NCBI GenBank assembly: GCA_947175005.1
Contig: CAMWLD010000158.1
Span: 1-5,646, forward strand
Reading direction: 5' to 3'
Source: an uncultured Ruminococcus sp.
GTDB lineage: Bacteria > Bacillota > Clostridia > Oscillospirales > Ruminococcaceae
Length of the DNA stretch: 5,646 nt
Positions 1-5,194 of the stretch are shown here, piece after piece (the stretch's first letter is position 1; every line of letters begins with the position of its first letter). The notes beneath the pieces were generated by a model, which ran no database searches, was not told where the DNA came from, and worked only from the letters and a program-made list of their open reading frames with translations. The position numbers were made by a program, and so were the translations under genes.

Positions 1-402
1 TTGAGCGAGGCAATTCGTGTGACAAAGCAGGGCGGTATCATTTTTGCCGCATATGTTATATCTGACGGCTGTCTTTTCAATGATTTCCGTAAGGGAAAAC
101 ACAGCGTTGCCGATTACATTAAAAACGGGTCGCTTGACCCTGTCACATTTGAGACATTTTCCGAACCCAAGGACTTGTTCGAGCTTGTCCGTAAGGAGGA
201 TATTGACGACCTTATGTCGGTGTTCCCCACGACCCGACTGCACTATATTGCATCGGACGGCTGCGCTCCGATTTTGAATGACGCAATAGATAACATGGAT
301 AACGATACCTTTGAATTGTTTTTGAAGTATCACTTTGCAACTTGTGAGCGGGAGGATTTGTTGGGAATTACAACCCATTCGCTTGACATATTCAGAAAAT
401 AA
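1..402 (+). CDS. Class I SAM-dependent methyltransferase, C-terminal part (5' end outside window)
   Basis: This is the last 134 codons (counting the TTG at position 1) of a methyltransferase gene that enters the window from the left. The TTG could be read as a start, but it aligns with the internal Leu130 of the complete copy at 647-1438, so the true start lies upstream. The visible part begins just before the loop around TKQGG, the last core strand of the Rossmann-like fold, and continues through the C-terminal part to the shared end LDIFRK. The SAM-binding motif I is off the window. By eye about three quarters of residues match the second copy, with one one-residue gap near residues 27-28. 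One variation is Gln in TKQGG where the second copy has the usual TKPGG. No internal stop is seen, so the visible part is intact. The substrate cannot be told; small-molecule methylation is a family-level guess. Confidence 0.88.
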   Translation: MSEAIRVTKQGGIIFAAYVISDGCLFNDFRKGKHSVADYIKNGSLDPVTFETFSEPKDLFELVRKEDIDDLMSVFPTTRLHYIASDGCAPILNDAIDNMDNDTFELFLKYHFATCEREDLLGITTHSLDIFRK

Positions 403-414
403 ATCAGGATTTAC

Positions 415-420
415 AGGAGG
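415..420 (+). promoter_or_regulatory. Ribosome binding site of the broken HAD gene
   Basis: A full AGGAGG lies 8 bases before the ATG at 429. It marks that ATG as the original start of the HAD-type gene and shows that the translation signal survived although the reading frame did not. Confidence 0.7.
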
Positions 421-428
421 TTTGGATT

Positions 429-590
429 ATGAATCCAAAAATGATTTTAACCGATCTTAACGGAACATAGATTTGTTCTGACGGCAGTATATCGGAACGT
501 ACAAAATCAATTTTGAAAAACTGTCAGAGGCGTGGCATTTATGTTGTAATAGCAACTGCTCGTTATTGGATAGGTGAGAACGCTATATAG
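429..590 (+). pseudogene. Remnant of a Cof-type HAD phosphatase gene (N-terminal 54 codons, two in-frame stops)
   Basis: Reading from the ATG at 429 gives MNPKMILTDLNGT, then a TAG (468-470). The same frame continues with SDGSISERTKSIL and VVIATARYWIG before a second TAG (588-590). This matches the N-terminus of Cof/HAD-IIB sugar-phosphate phosphatases. There, DxDGT carries the catalytic aspartates, the next residues are usually two leucines, and an ATAR/ATGR segment follows near residue 43. Two kinds of damage are visible. The second motif Asp is Asn (DLNGT), and the first stop sits where Leu is expected, explained by one change from TTG to TAG. The family is normally about 250-270 residues, and nothing recognisable follows 590, so the rest is deleted or replaced. 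A stop-recoding explanation is unlikely because metH ends in TAG. Calling it dead is firm; its former substrate is unknown. Confidence 0.82.
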
Positions 591-617
591 AAGAAATTTA
601 TAAATTACACATTACAA

Positions 618-626
618 TGGTATAAT
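618..626 (+). promoter_or_regulatory. Extended -10 promoter for the second methyltransferase
   Basis: TGG followed by TATAAT is a perfect TGn extended -10 element. The -35 position (598-603, TTATAA) matches TTGACA poorly, which is normal for extended -10 promoters. A start about 7 bases after the -10 box would give a very short leader of roughly 14 bases that still contains the AGGAGG at 635-640. It lies just past the HAD remnant. Confidence 0.6.
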
Positions 627-634
627 TATTTTTT

Positions 635-640
635 AGGAGG
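635..640 (+). promoter_or_regulatory. Ribosome binding site of the methyltransferase at 647
   Basis: AGGAGG six bases before the ATG at 647 fixes the start of the complete methyltransferase. Confidence 0.85.
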
Positions 641-646
641 TACATT

Positions 647-1438
647 ATGGAAACAAATCAGTATTTAATTGACTTTTACAATTCCTATGACGAGGACAGC
701 CGTCTGGAGGAAAAGCATGGGTCGGTGGAATTTCTTACCACAATGCGGTATATTGAAAAATATATCCGCCCCGGCGATAGGGTGCTTGAAATAGGTGCGG
801 CTACGGGACGGTATTCTCATACGCTGGCACGTATGGGATATGAGGTTGACGCTGTAGAACTGGTGGAGCATAATATAGATGTTTTCCGCAAAAACACGCT
901 GCCCGAGGAGAAAATAACCGTTACACAGGGCAATGCTTTGGATCTGTCGGCATTTTCCGATAACACATATGATATTACGCTGCTGCTGGGTCCGCTGTAT
1001 CATCTTTATAATGACGAGGACAAGCGGCAGGCTTTGAGCGAGGCTATTCGTGTGACTAAACCAGGTGGTATAATTTTTGCGGCATATGTTATCTCCGACG
1101 GCAGTTTGATTGACGAGGGTTTTAATCTTGGTAATTTCAGCGTTGCGGAGTACATCAAAGACGGTCTGCTTGACCCTGTTACGTTTGCCGCAACGTCCGA
1201 GCCGAAGGACTTGTTCGAGCTTGTCCGCAAGGAGGATATTGACAGTCTGATGTCGGTATTTTCCGTAACACGTCTGCACTATGTCGCGACCGACGGCTGC
1301 GCACGGCTTTTGCGCAGTAAGGTAAACCAAATGGATAATGATACTTTTGATTTATTTTTGAAGTATCACTTTGCTACTTGTGAACGGGAGGATTTGGCGG
1401 GAATTACAAGCCATTCCCTTGATATATTCAGAAAATAA
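647..1438 (+). CDS. Class I SAM-dependent methyltransferase (complete second copy)
   Basis: A 263-residue cytosolic enzyme expected to move a methyl group from S-adenosylmethionine to an unknown, probably small, acceptor. Motif I is VLEIGAATG at residues 46-54, the glycine-rich loop that holds SAM. An acidic residue at the end of strand 2 (Glu71 in VDAVELVEHN) should bind the ribose. GNALDL (95-100) follows, then the strand-4 segment LLLGPLYHL (112-120) and TKPGGIIFAAY (137-147). The C-terminal half beyond residue 150 is acidic and probably forms the substrate lid; it carries no motif I can name. Start choice is secure: AGGAGG lies 6 bases upstream and a strong extended -10 element at 618-626. 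The gene is a paralogue of the one cut at position 1. The family is clear, the substrate is not. The neighbouring methionine synthase feeds the SAM pool, but that link is only general metabolism. Confidence 0.93.
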   Translation: METNQYLIDFYNSYDEDSRLEEKHGSVEFLTTMRYIEKYIRPGDRVLEIGAATGRYSHTLARMGYEVDAVELVEHNIDVFRKNTLPEEKITVTQGNALDLSAFSDNTYDITLLLGPLYHLYNDEDKRQALSEAIRVTKPGGIIFAAYVISDGSLIDEGFNLGNFSVAEYIKDGLLDPVTFAATSEPKDLFELVRKEDIDSLMSVFSVTRLHYVATDGCARLLRSKVNQMDNDTFDLFLKYHFATCEREDLAGITSHSLDIFRK

Positions 1439-1457
1439 ATTAGAATTTGGCGGAGGT
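1034..1457 (+). repeat. Diverged direct repeat, right copy
   Basis: Partner of 1-421. It starts at codon 130 of the complete methyltransferase and runs through the stop codon (1436-1438) to the GGAGGT before the DUF7660-like gene. The gene after this copy is unrelated to the gene after the left copy, so similarity stops at or just after the ribosome binding site. Confidence 0.8.
1452..1456 (+). promoter_or_regulatory. Ribosome binding site that sets the GTG start at 1464
   Basis: GGAGG lies 7 bases before GTG at 1464. The same frame is open upstream to an ATG at 1371, but that ATG is deep inside the methyltransferase gene and has no comparable site, so the GTG is preferred. Confidence 0.75.
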
Positions 1458-1463
1458 ATAAGC

Positions 1464-1706
1464 GTGAAAGAGAAAATTGAGCAAATTAAAGATAAAAATG
1501 ATTTTATCCAATTTGTTAGAATGCTGTCGTTAGACTTTGAAGATCATTATGATGAATGGGAAAACACATCAATATCTGATTTTTTAGAGCGAATGGCAAG
1601 CTGGATTGAAGATTATTCTGTAAGTCCTGCAAATGATATTATATGGGATAATGTGGATTTTCAGACATTTTCAAAAATATTATATATGGGAAAAATATAT
1701 GAATGA
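1464..1706 (+). CDS. Small DUF7660-like protein, GTG start
   Basis: An 80-residue acidic, soluble protein with no signal peptide or membrane segment. The pattern is an N-terminal helix with DFIQFVRMLS, then DEWENTSISDFLERMASWIED in the middle, and a C-terminal W...F..IL..G.IYE ending in Tyr-Glu. From memory this fits the DUF7660 family (FV..L..D....WEN..L..FL..M..W..D ... W..FA..L..A.IYE), whose role is unknown. Some small proteins of this shape act as immunity proteins for secreted toxins; nothing in the window proves that here. It follows the methyltransferase stop after 25 bases and is probably co-transcribed. It is strikingly AT-rich (about 28% GC by hand count), unlike the genes on either side of it, which suggests separate acquisition. 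The start is GTG, chosen from the GGAGG 7 bases upstream. Confidence 0.75.
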   Translation: MKEKIEQIKDKNDFIQFVRMLSLDFEDHYDEWENTSISDFLERMASWIEDYSVSPANDIIWDNVDFQTFSKILYMGKIYE

Positions 1707-1754
1707 TAATTCCGGTTTGAATTCTAAATTAATCAATTATCAAAAGGACTTACT

Positions 1755-2429
1755 ATGATAGAATTAACGAAGATAAACCGTGCCGAAGCTTTTCGGTACA
1801 TGGGTTTAAAAGGGGATATCCCCGAAAATATTTCCGCTCTTGCGGACGAGTGCGAAAGCCGTCTTATGAATGCGGCAGCGCCGAAATTTCACTGGGTATA
1901 TGCTGATATTTCGGAAAATTCGGGGGACGTGGTAACTCTGTCGGGGCACAGGCTTGTTTTGCGGGGGAAGGATATTTCCGAACATTTATCGGGCTGCTTC
2001 GGTGCTGCGCTGATGTGTGCCACTCTCGGAGACGGCGTGGACAAGCTTTTGCGGGCGGTTCAGGCTGAGGATATGGCAAAGGCTGTTACGGTTGACGCTT
2101 TTGCTTCGGCGGCGGTTGAACAGGTCTGCGATATTGCCGAAAGGGAGATAGGGGAGCGTTTTGCGGGGAAGTTCACCACATGGCGTTTCTCTCCGGGGTA
2201 TGGGGATTTTCCCCTTGAATGTCAGGGGGATTTTCTTGGGGCGGTGAACGCCATGCGCACCGTTGGCGTATGCGTGACGGAGGGCGGTTTGCTTACGCCG
2301 ACAAAATCGGTAACGGCGGTCATTGGCATTTCGGAAAGGGAAGTGCCCCGAAAACGCCGCGGGTGCGGGACGTGCAATATGAGAGATAAGTGCAATTTCA
2401 GAAAAAACGGAGGTCATTGCAATGGATAA
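1755..2429 (+). CDS. Stand-alone MetH reactivation (activation-domain) protein
   Basis: A 224-residue cytosolic protein matching the C-terminal activation domain of cobalamin-dependent methionine synthase. That domain binds SAM and presents it to oxidised cob(II)alamin so the cofactor can be reductively remethylated. The key signature is RFSPGYGDFPLECQ at residues 144-157, equivalent to the R-x-x-x-G-Y segment of E. coli MetH that contacts SAM, followed by LLTPTKSVTAVIG (179-191). The first 100 residues form the alpha/beta part (GAALMCATLGDGVD at 83-96). The C-terminus has a cysteine cluster, Cys204, Cys207, Cys213 and Cys222, beyond the core domain, which could bind iron-sulfur or zinc; this is inference. 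AAAAGGA ends 6 bases before the ATG. The stop overlaps the metH start by 8 bases, so the two are translationally coupled and work as one split enzyme. The 48 bases upstream are too short for a cobalamin or SAM riboswitch. Confidence 0.9.
   Translation: MIELTKINRAEAFRYMGLKGDIPENISALADECESRLMNAAAPKFHWVYADISENSGDVVTLSGHRLVLRGKDISEHLSGCFGAALMCATLGDGVDKLLRAVQAEDMAKAVTVDAFASAAVEQVCDIAEREIGERFAGKFTTWRFSPGYGDFPLECQGDFLGAVNAMRTVGVCVTEGGLLTPTKSVTAVIGISEREVPRKRRGCGTCNMRDKCNFRKNGGHCNG
2409..2413 (+). promoter_or_regulatory. metH ribosome binding site inside the upstream gene
   Basis: GGAGG sits within the last codons of the reactivation gene, 8 bases before the metH ATG at 2422. Ribosomes finishing the upstream gene stop within 8 bases of the metH start, an arrangement expected to couple the two outputs. 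Confidence 0.8.
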
Positions 2430-4836
2430 AAAAGAAATTTTCCGGAAGCTTTTAGCGGATAATGAGTTTGTGTTTCTGGACGGTGCTATGGGCACAATGC
2501 TCCAGGCAAAGGGCATGGAGGCGGGCGGCATTCCCGAAATGCTGAATTTCGACAAGCCGCAGTGGTTAAAGGAAATTCACGGCGCATATATTGAGGCGGG
2601 GGCGCAGATAGTTTACACGAATACTTTCGGCTGCAACCGATATAAAATGGCGAAAACAGGAAAAACTCCCGGAGAAATAATCCCCGAGGCGGTGAGGATA
2701 GCAAAAGAGGCGGCGGACGGCAGGGCTTTGGCTGCGCTGGACGTTGGACCTATAGGGCAGCTGCTTGAGCCTACGGGCAGCCTTAGCTTTGAGGAAGCAT
2801 ATGACATTTTCCGTGAGCAGATGACCGCGGGAGAAAAGGCGGGTGCAGACCTTATTGTGTGCGAGACAATGACCGATCTGTATGAGCTGAAAGCGGCGGT
2901 TCTGGCGGCTAAGGAAAACACAGATCTGCCCATAATCTGCACTATGACATTTGAGCAGAACGGCAGGACATTCACGGGATGCGCTGTTTCCTCCATGGCG
3001 CTGACGTTGAAAGGTCTGGGGGTTGACGCTATAGGCGTGAACTGTTCCTTGGGTCCTAAGGAGCTTGAACCTGTGGTGGCGGAGCTTTCAAAATGGACGC
3101 ATTTGCCTATTGTGGTAAAGCCCAACGCGGGTCTGCCCGACCCTGTGACGGGGGAGTATAATGTTACTCCCGAGGGGTTTGCGGAGAGCCTTTGCGGACT
3201 TGTGAAATACGGCGTTAAGATAGTCGGCGGCTGTTGCGGAACTACTCCCGAATTTATAAAGGCGGCGGTGGGTGCGCTTAGGAAAATGAAGCACGTTCCG
3301 AATGCTCCCGAAATTATTTCGGCGGTATGTTCCCCTGCGAAAACGGTCGTTATTGACGGGCCGAGGATTATAGGCGAGCGGATAAATCCCACGGGGAAAA
3401 AGCGTTTTAAAGAGGCACTCAAAAGCGGCGACACGGACTATATTTTAGGGCAGGCCATTGAGCAGGCAAAGGCGGGTGCCGATCTTCTTGATGTGAATGT
3501 GGGGCTGCCCGACATTGATGAAAAGGCGGTCATGGTAAAGACCGTGAAAGCCATTCAGGGAATAACCGAGCTGCCCTTGCAGCTGGATTCCACTATCCCC
3601 GAGGTGCTGGAGGCGGCTTTGCGGGTGTATAACGGCAAGCCTATTGTAAATTCCGTGAACGGCGAGGAAAAGTCCCTTGAAACGATTTTGCCGCTGGTGA
3701 AAAAATACGGCGCTGCGGTGGTGGGGCTTACTCTTGACGAGGGGGGCATTCCAAAGACTGCCGAGGGGAGATTTGCCATTGCGGAAAAGATAATGAACCG
3801 TGCGCTTTCCATGGGCATTCCAAAGGAAAATATTTTTATAGATTGTCTTACTCTCACTGCCTCCGCAGAACAGGAGGGTGTTATGGAAACGGTCAAGGCA
3901 CTGGCGAGGGTGAAAAATGAACTGGGACTTAAAACGGTTTTGGGGGTTTCAAATATTTCTTTCGGGCTGCCGAACCGTGAGCTTATCAATGCGAATTTCC
4001 TGCAAATGTGTCTTTCCCACGGGCTTGATCTGCCTATTATAAATCCCAATGTTCCCGCTATGACGGGGGCTGTGCGGGCGTACAGGCTGCTGGCGAATAT
4101 TGATAAGAATGCGGCGGAATTTATTGAGGCTTATAATGCTGCACCTACGGCTGCCATGGCTGCACCTGCTGCAACTGCGGCTTCATCAGCGAACAAGGAG
4201 AGCACTCCCGAAAGCCTCATTGCGGCGGTATGCGGCGGCTTAAAGGGCGAGAGCGGCAGCATTACAAAGGAGCTTTTGAAAAGTCATGAGTGCATGAAGA
4301 TAGTTGATGAAATGCTTATTCCCGCGCTGGATAAAGCGGGTGCGGATTTTGAAAGCGGACGTATTTTCCTGCCCCAGCTGATACTTGCGGCGGGTGCGGC
4401 GCAGGCGGCTTTTGAGGAAATAAAGAAAAGCATGGGCGGCAGCAAGGGCGTTTCCAAAGGCAAGGTGGTTTTGGCAACGGTCAAGGGGGATATTCACGAT
4501 ATAGGGAAAAATATTGTTAAGGTGCTGTTGGAAAATTACGGCTTTGAGGTGATAGACTTAGGGCGGGACGTGCCTTATGAAGATGTGCTGAATGCGGCGC
4601 TTGATGAAGAGGTAAAGCTTGTGGGGCTGTCCGCACTTATGACCACCACTTTAAAGGCTATGGAGGAAACTATCGCTCTTGTGAAAAGCAACAAGCCCGA
4701 ATGCAGGATAGTTGTGGGCGGGGCTGTGCTTACGCCCGAATACGCTATGAAGATCGGTGCGGATTATTATGCCAAGGACGCCAAGGCGACTGTTGACGCG
4801 GCGAGAGAGGTTTACGAGACAGAGGTTAGAAGTTAG
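2422..4836 (+). CDS. metH: Cobalamin-dependent methionine synthase core (no activation domain)
   Basis: An 804-residue cytosolic enzyme that moves the methyl group of 5-methyltetrahydrofolate via methylcobalamin to homocysteine, making methionine and tetrahydrofolate. Homocysteine module, about 1-295: FLDGAMGT (18-25) and zinc ligands Cys208 (GVNCSLGP), Cys271 and Cys272 (VGGCCGTTP). Folate (pterin-binding) module, about 310-570: IGERINPTG (317-325), DVNVGLPD (357-364), LQLDST (386-391), NPNVPAMTG (541-549). An alanine-rich linker (573-590) leads to the four-helix cap (about 595-675) and the cobalamin Rossmann domain (about 680-804). That domain has GDIHDIG at 689-695, with His692 as lower cobalt ligand, then LSALMTTT (736-743) and VVGG (764-767). 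E. coli MetH is near 1,230 residues; this protein ends where its activation domain would begin. That domain is supplied by the overlapping upstream gene. The length and cysteine spacing resemble Thermotoga MetH. All key residues seen are present. Confidence 0.97.
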   Translation: MDKKEIFRKLLADNEFVFLDGAMGTMLQAKGMEAGGIPEMLNFDKPQWLKEIHGAYIEAGAQIVYTNTFGCNRYKMAKTGKTPGEIIPEAVRIAKEAADGRALAALDVGPIGQLLEPTGSLSFEEAYDIFREQMTAGEKAGADLIVCETMTDLYELKAAVLAAKENTDLPIICTMTFEQNGRTFTGCAVSSMALTLKGLGVDAIGVNCSLGPKELEPVVAELSKWTHLPIVVKPNAGLPDPVTGEYNVTPEGFAESLCGLVKYGVKIVGGCCGTTPEFIKAAVGALRKMKHVPNAPEIISAVCSPAKTVVIDGPRIIGERINPTGKKRFKEALKSGDTDYILGQAIEQAKAGADLLDVNVGLPDIDEKAVMVKTVKAIQGITELPLQLDSTIPEVLEAALRVYNGKPIVNSVNGEEKSLETILPLVKKYGAAVVGLTLDEGGIPKTAEGRFAIAEKIMNRALSMGIPKENIFIDCLTLTASAEQEGVMETVKALARVKNELGLKTVLGVSNISFGLPNRELINANFLQMCLSHGLDLPIINPNVPAMTGAVRAYRLLANIDKNAAEFIEAYNAAPTAAMAAPAATAASSANKESTPESLIAAVCGGLKGESGSITKELLKSHECMKIVDEMLIPALDKAGADFESGRIFLPQLILAAGAAQAAFEEIKKSMGGSKGVSKGKVVLATVKGDIHDIGKNIVKVLLENYGFEVIDLGRDVPYEDVLNAALDEEVKLVGLSALMTTTLKAMEETIALVKSNKPECRIVVGGAVLTPEYAMKIGADYYAKDAKATVDAAREVYETEVRS

Positions 4837-4855
4837 AGGTAAGAGGTTAGAGAAA
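4821..4855 (+). repeat. Heptanucleotide tandem repeat across the metH stop codon
   Basis: Five consecutive 7-base units with consensus AGAGGTT start at 4821, 4828, 4835, 4842 and 4849. The second differs by one base, the third by one base, and the fifth only begins correctly (AGAGAAA). The metH stop TAG (4834-4836) is formed by the end of unit two and the start of unit three. Heptamer repeats of this kind are known from several bacterial groups; 7 is not a multiple of 3, so a change in unit number would alter the last few residues of MetH. Confidence 0.8.
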
Positions 4856-4872
4856 ATAACGCAGTAAATACT

Positions 4873-4916
4873 AAAAAATCAACCGCCCGGAAAAAGATTC
4901 GGACGGTTGATTTTTT
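4873..4916. terminator. Bidirectional intrinsic terminator between convergent genes
   Basis: The left arm AAAAAATCAACCGCCCG (4873-4889) pairs with the right arm CGGACGGTTGATTTTTT (4900-4916) around a 10-base loop. The arm ends form an A-tract on one side and a T-tract on the other, so the hairpin reads as a terminator on both strands. It lies 36 bases after the metH stop and 12 bases after the stop of the minus-strand gene. In the plus transcript one pair is a C-A mismatch (4886/4903); in the minus transcript the same pair is a G-U wobble, so the minus-strand hairpin is fully paired. Confidence 0.9.
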
Positions 4917-4928
4917 GATAATAATAGG

Positions 4929-5183
4929 CTATGATAAATATTTTTTGGTGTTCTCCGTTTGCTCAAATACAAGTCCATCGGGGGTTTGCGTTACACGCAA
5001 AACCAAGGGCATTGGTGTTTCATCAAGCAAACCTCTTTTTCCGCATTCGGGATCATGATACTGGAGAAACAGAAAATTTTTTCCGCAGCTCTTGACCATT
5101 TGTGAAGCCTTGTCATAGTTCAGTCCGTTATTGTCGCAGTAATTTTTTATCTCACTTGACCAGTCATTGAACATCTTGCACAT
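4929..5183 (-). CDS. Small conserved-looking protein of unknown function, partner of the upstream JAMM-like gene
   Basis: An 84-residue soluble protein without signal peptide or membrane segment. I do not know a named family for it; the sequence looks like a conserved small clostridial protein. Visible pieces are an N-terminal helical stretch with CKMFNDW and an asparagine-rich turn, the core FLFLQYHDPE (37-46), then KRGLLDETPMPLVLRV (49-64) and the end FEQTENTKKYL (73-83). It has four cysteines (2, 16, 33, 47) without a classical metal-binding spacing. Start choice is firm: a GAGGTGAT site precedes the ATG and overlaps the stop codon of the upstream gene. With 9 bases between the genes and a shared terminator it is surely co-transcribed with that gene. 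A role as immunity protein or chaperone for the larger partner is suggested only by this order. Confidence 0.85.
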   Translation of the reverse strand: MCKMFNDWSSEIKNYCDNNGLNYDKASQMVKSCGKNFLFLQYHDPECGKRGLLDETPMPLVLRVTQTPDGLVFEQTENTKKYLS

Positions 5184-5186
5184 ATT

Positions 5187-5194
5187 ATCACCTC
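5187..5194 (-). promoter_or_regulatory. Ribosome binding site overlapping the upstream stop codon
   Basis: On the minus strand GAGGTGAT precedes the ATG (5183-5181) and its first GA bases are also part of the TGA stop of the upstream gene (5195-5193). This ties translation of the small protein to that of its neighbour. Confidence 0.8.

Larger units (their letters stand above)
1..421 (+). repeat. Diverged direct repeat, left copy (methyltransferase tail plus RBS region)
   Basis: This stretch is the left member of a direct repeat with 1034-1457. Similarity covers the coding tail and also 19 bases past the stop codon, of which 14 match, including the GGAGGT of the next gene's ribosome binding site. 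The offset is 1033 bases at the start and 1036 after the one-codon gap. The left edge is the window edge, so the full repeat is probably longer. Confidence 0.8.

Noticed and set aside
1..3. TTG at position 1 as start codon of a 133-residue protein
   Set aside because: It matches the internal Leu130 of the complete paralogue and has no visible upstream signal; the gene is cut by the window edge.
468..470. In-frame TAG in the HAD-like gene read as pyrrolysine or a recoded codon
   Set aside because: A second TAG follows, the protein is truncated far below family length, a catalytic Asp is lost, and TAG ends metH as a normal stop.
665..1330. Minus-strand open frame opposite the methyltransferase
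   Set aside because: The plus strand carries a clear methyltransferase; the opposite translation has no recognisable domain.
647..1438. Methyltransferase as part of a restriction-modification system
   Set aside because: No DNA-methyltransferase catalytic motif (N/DPPY) or target recognition domain is seen, and no restriction enzyme gene is nearby.
1371..1463. ATG at 1371 as start of the DUF7660-like gene
   Set aside because: It lies 68 bases inside the methyltransferase gene in another frame; GTG at 1464 has GGAGG at the right distance and gives the expected family length.
1705..1710. GATAAT as -10 box of a promoter for the methionine synthase operon
   Set aside because: The matching -35 position (1682-1687, ATATAT) does not resemble TTGACA and there is no TGn extension; A/T-rich hexamers are expected by chance here.
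2613..3434. Long minus-strand open frame opposite metH
   Set aside because: It is a shadow of the metH coding frame: low-complexity Ser/Pro/Ala-rich translation, no ribosome binding site, while the plus frame has all MetH motifs.
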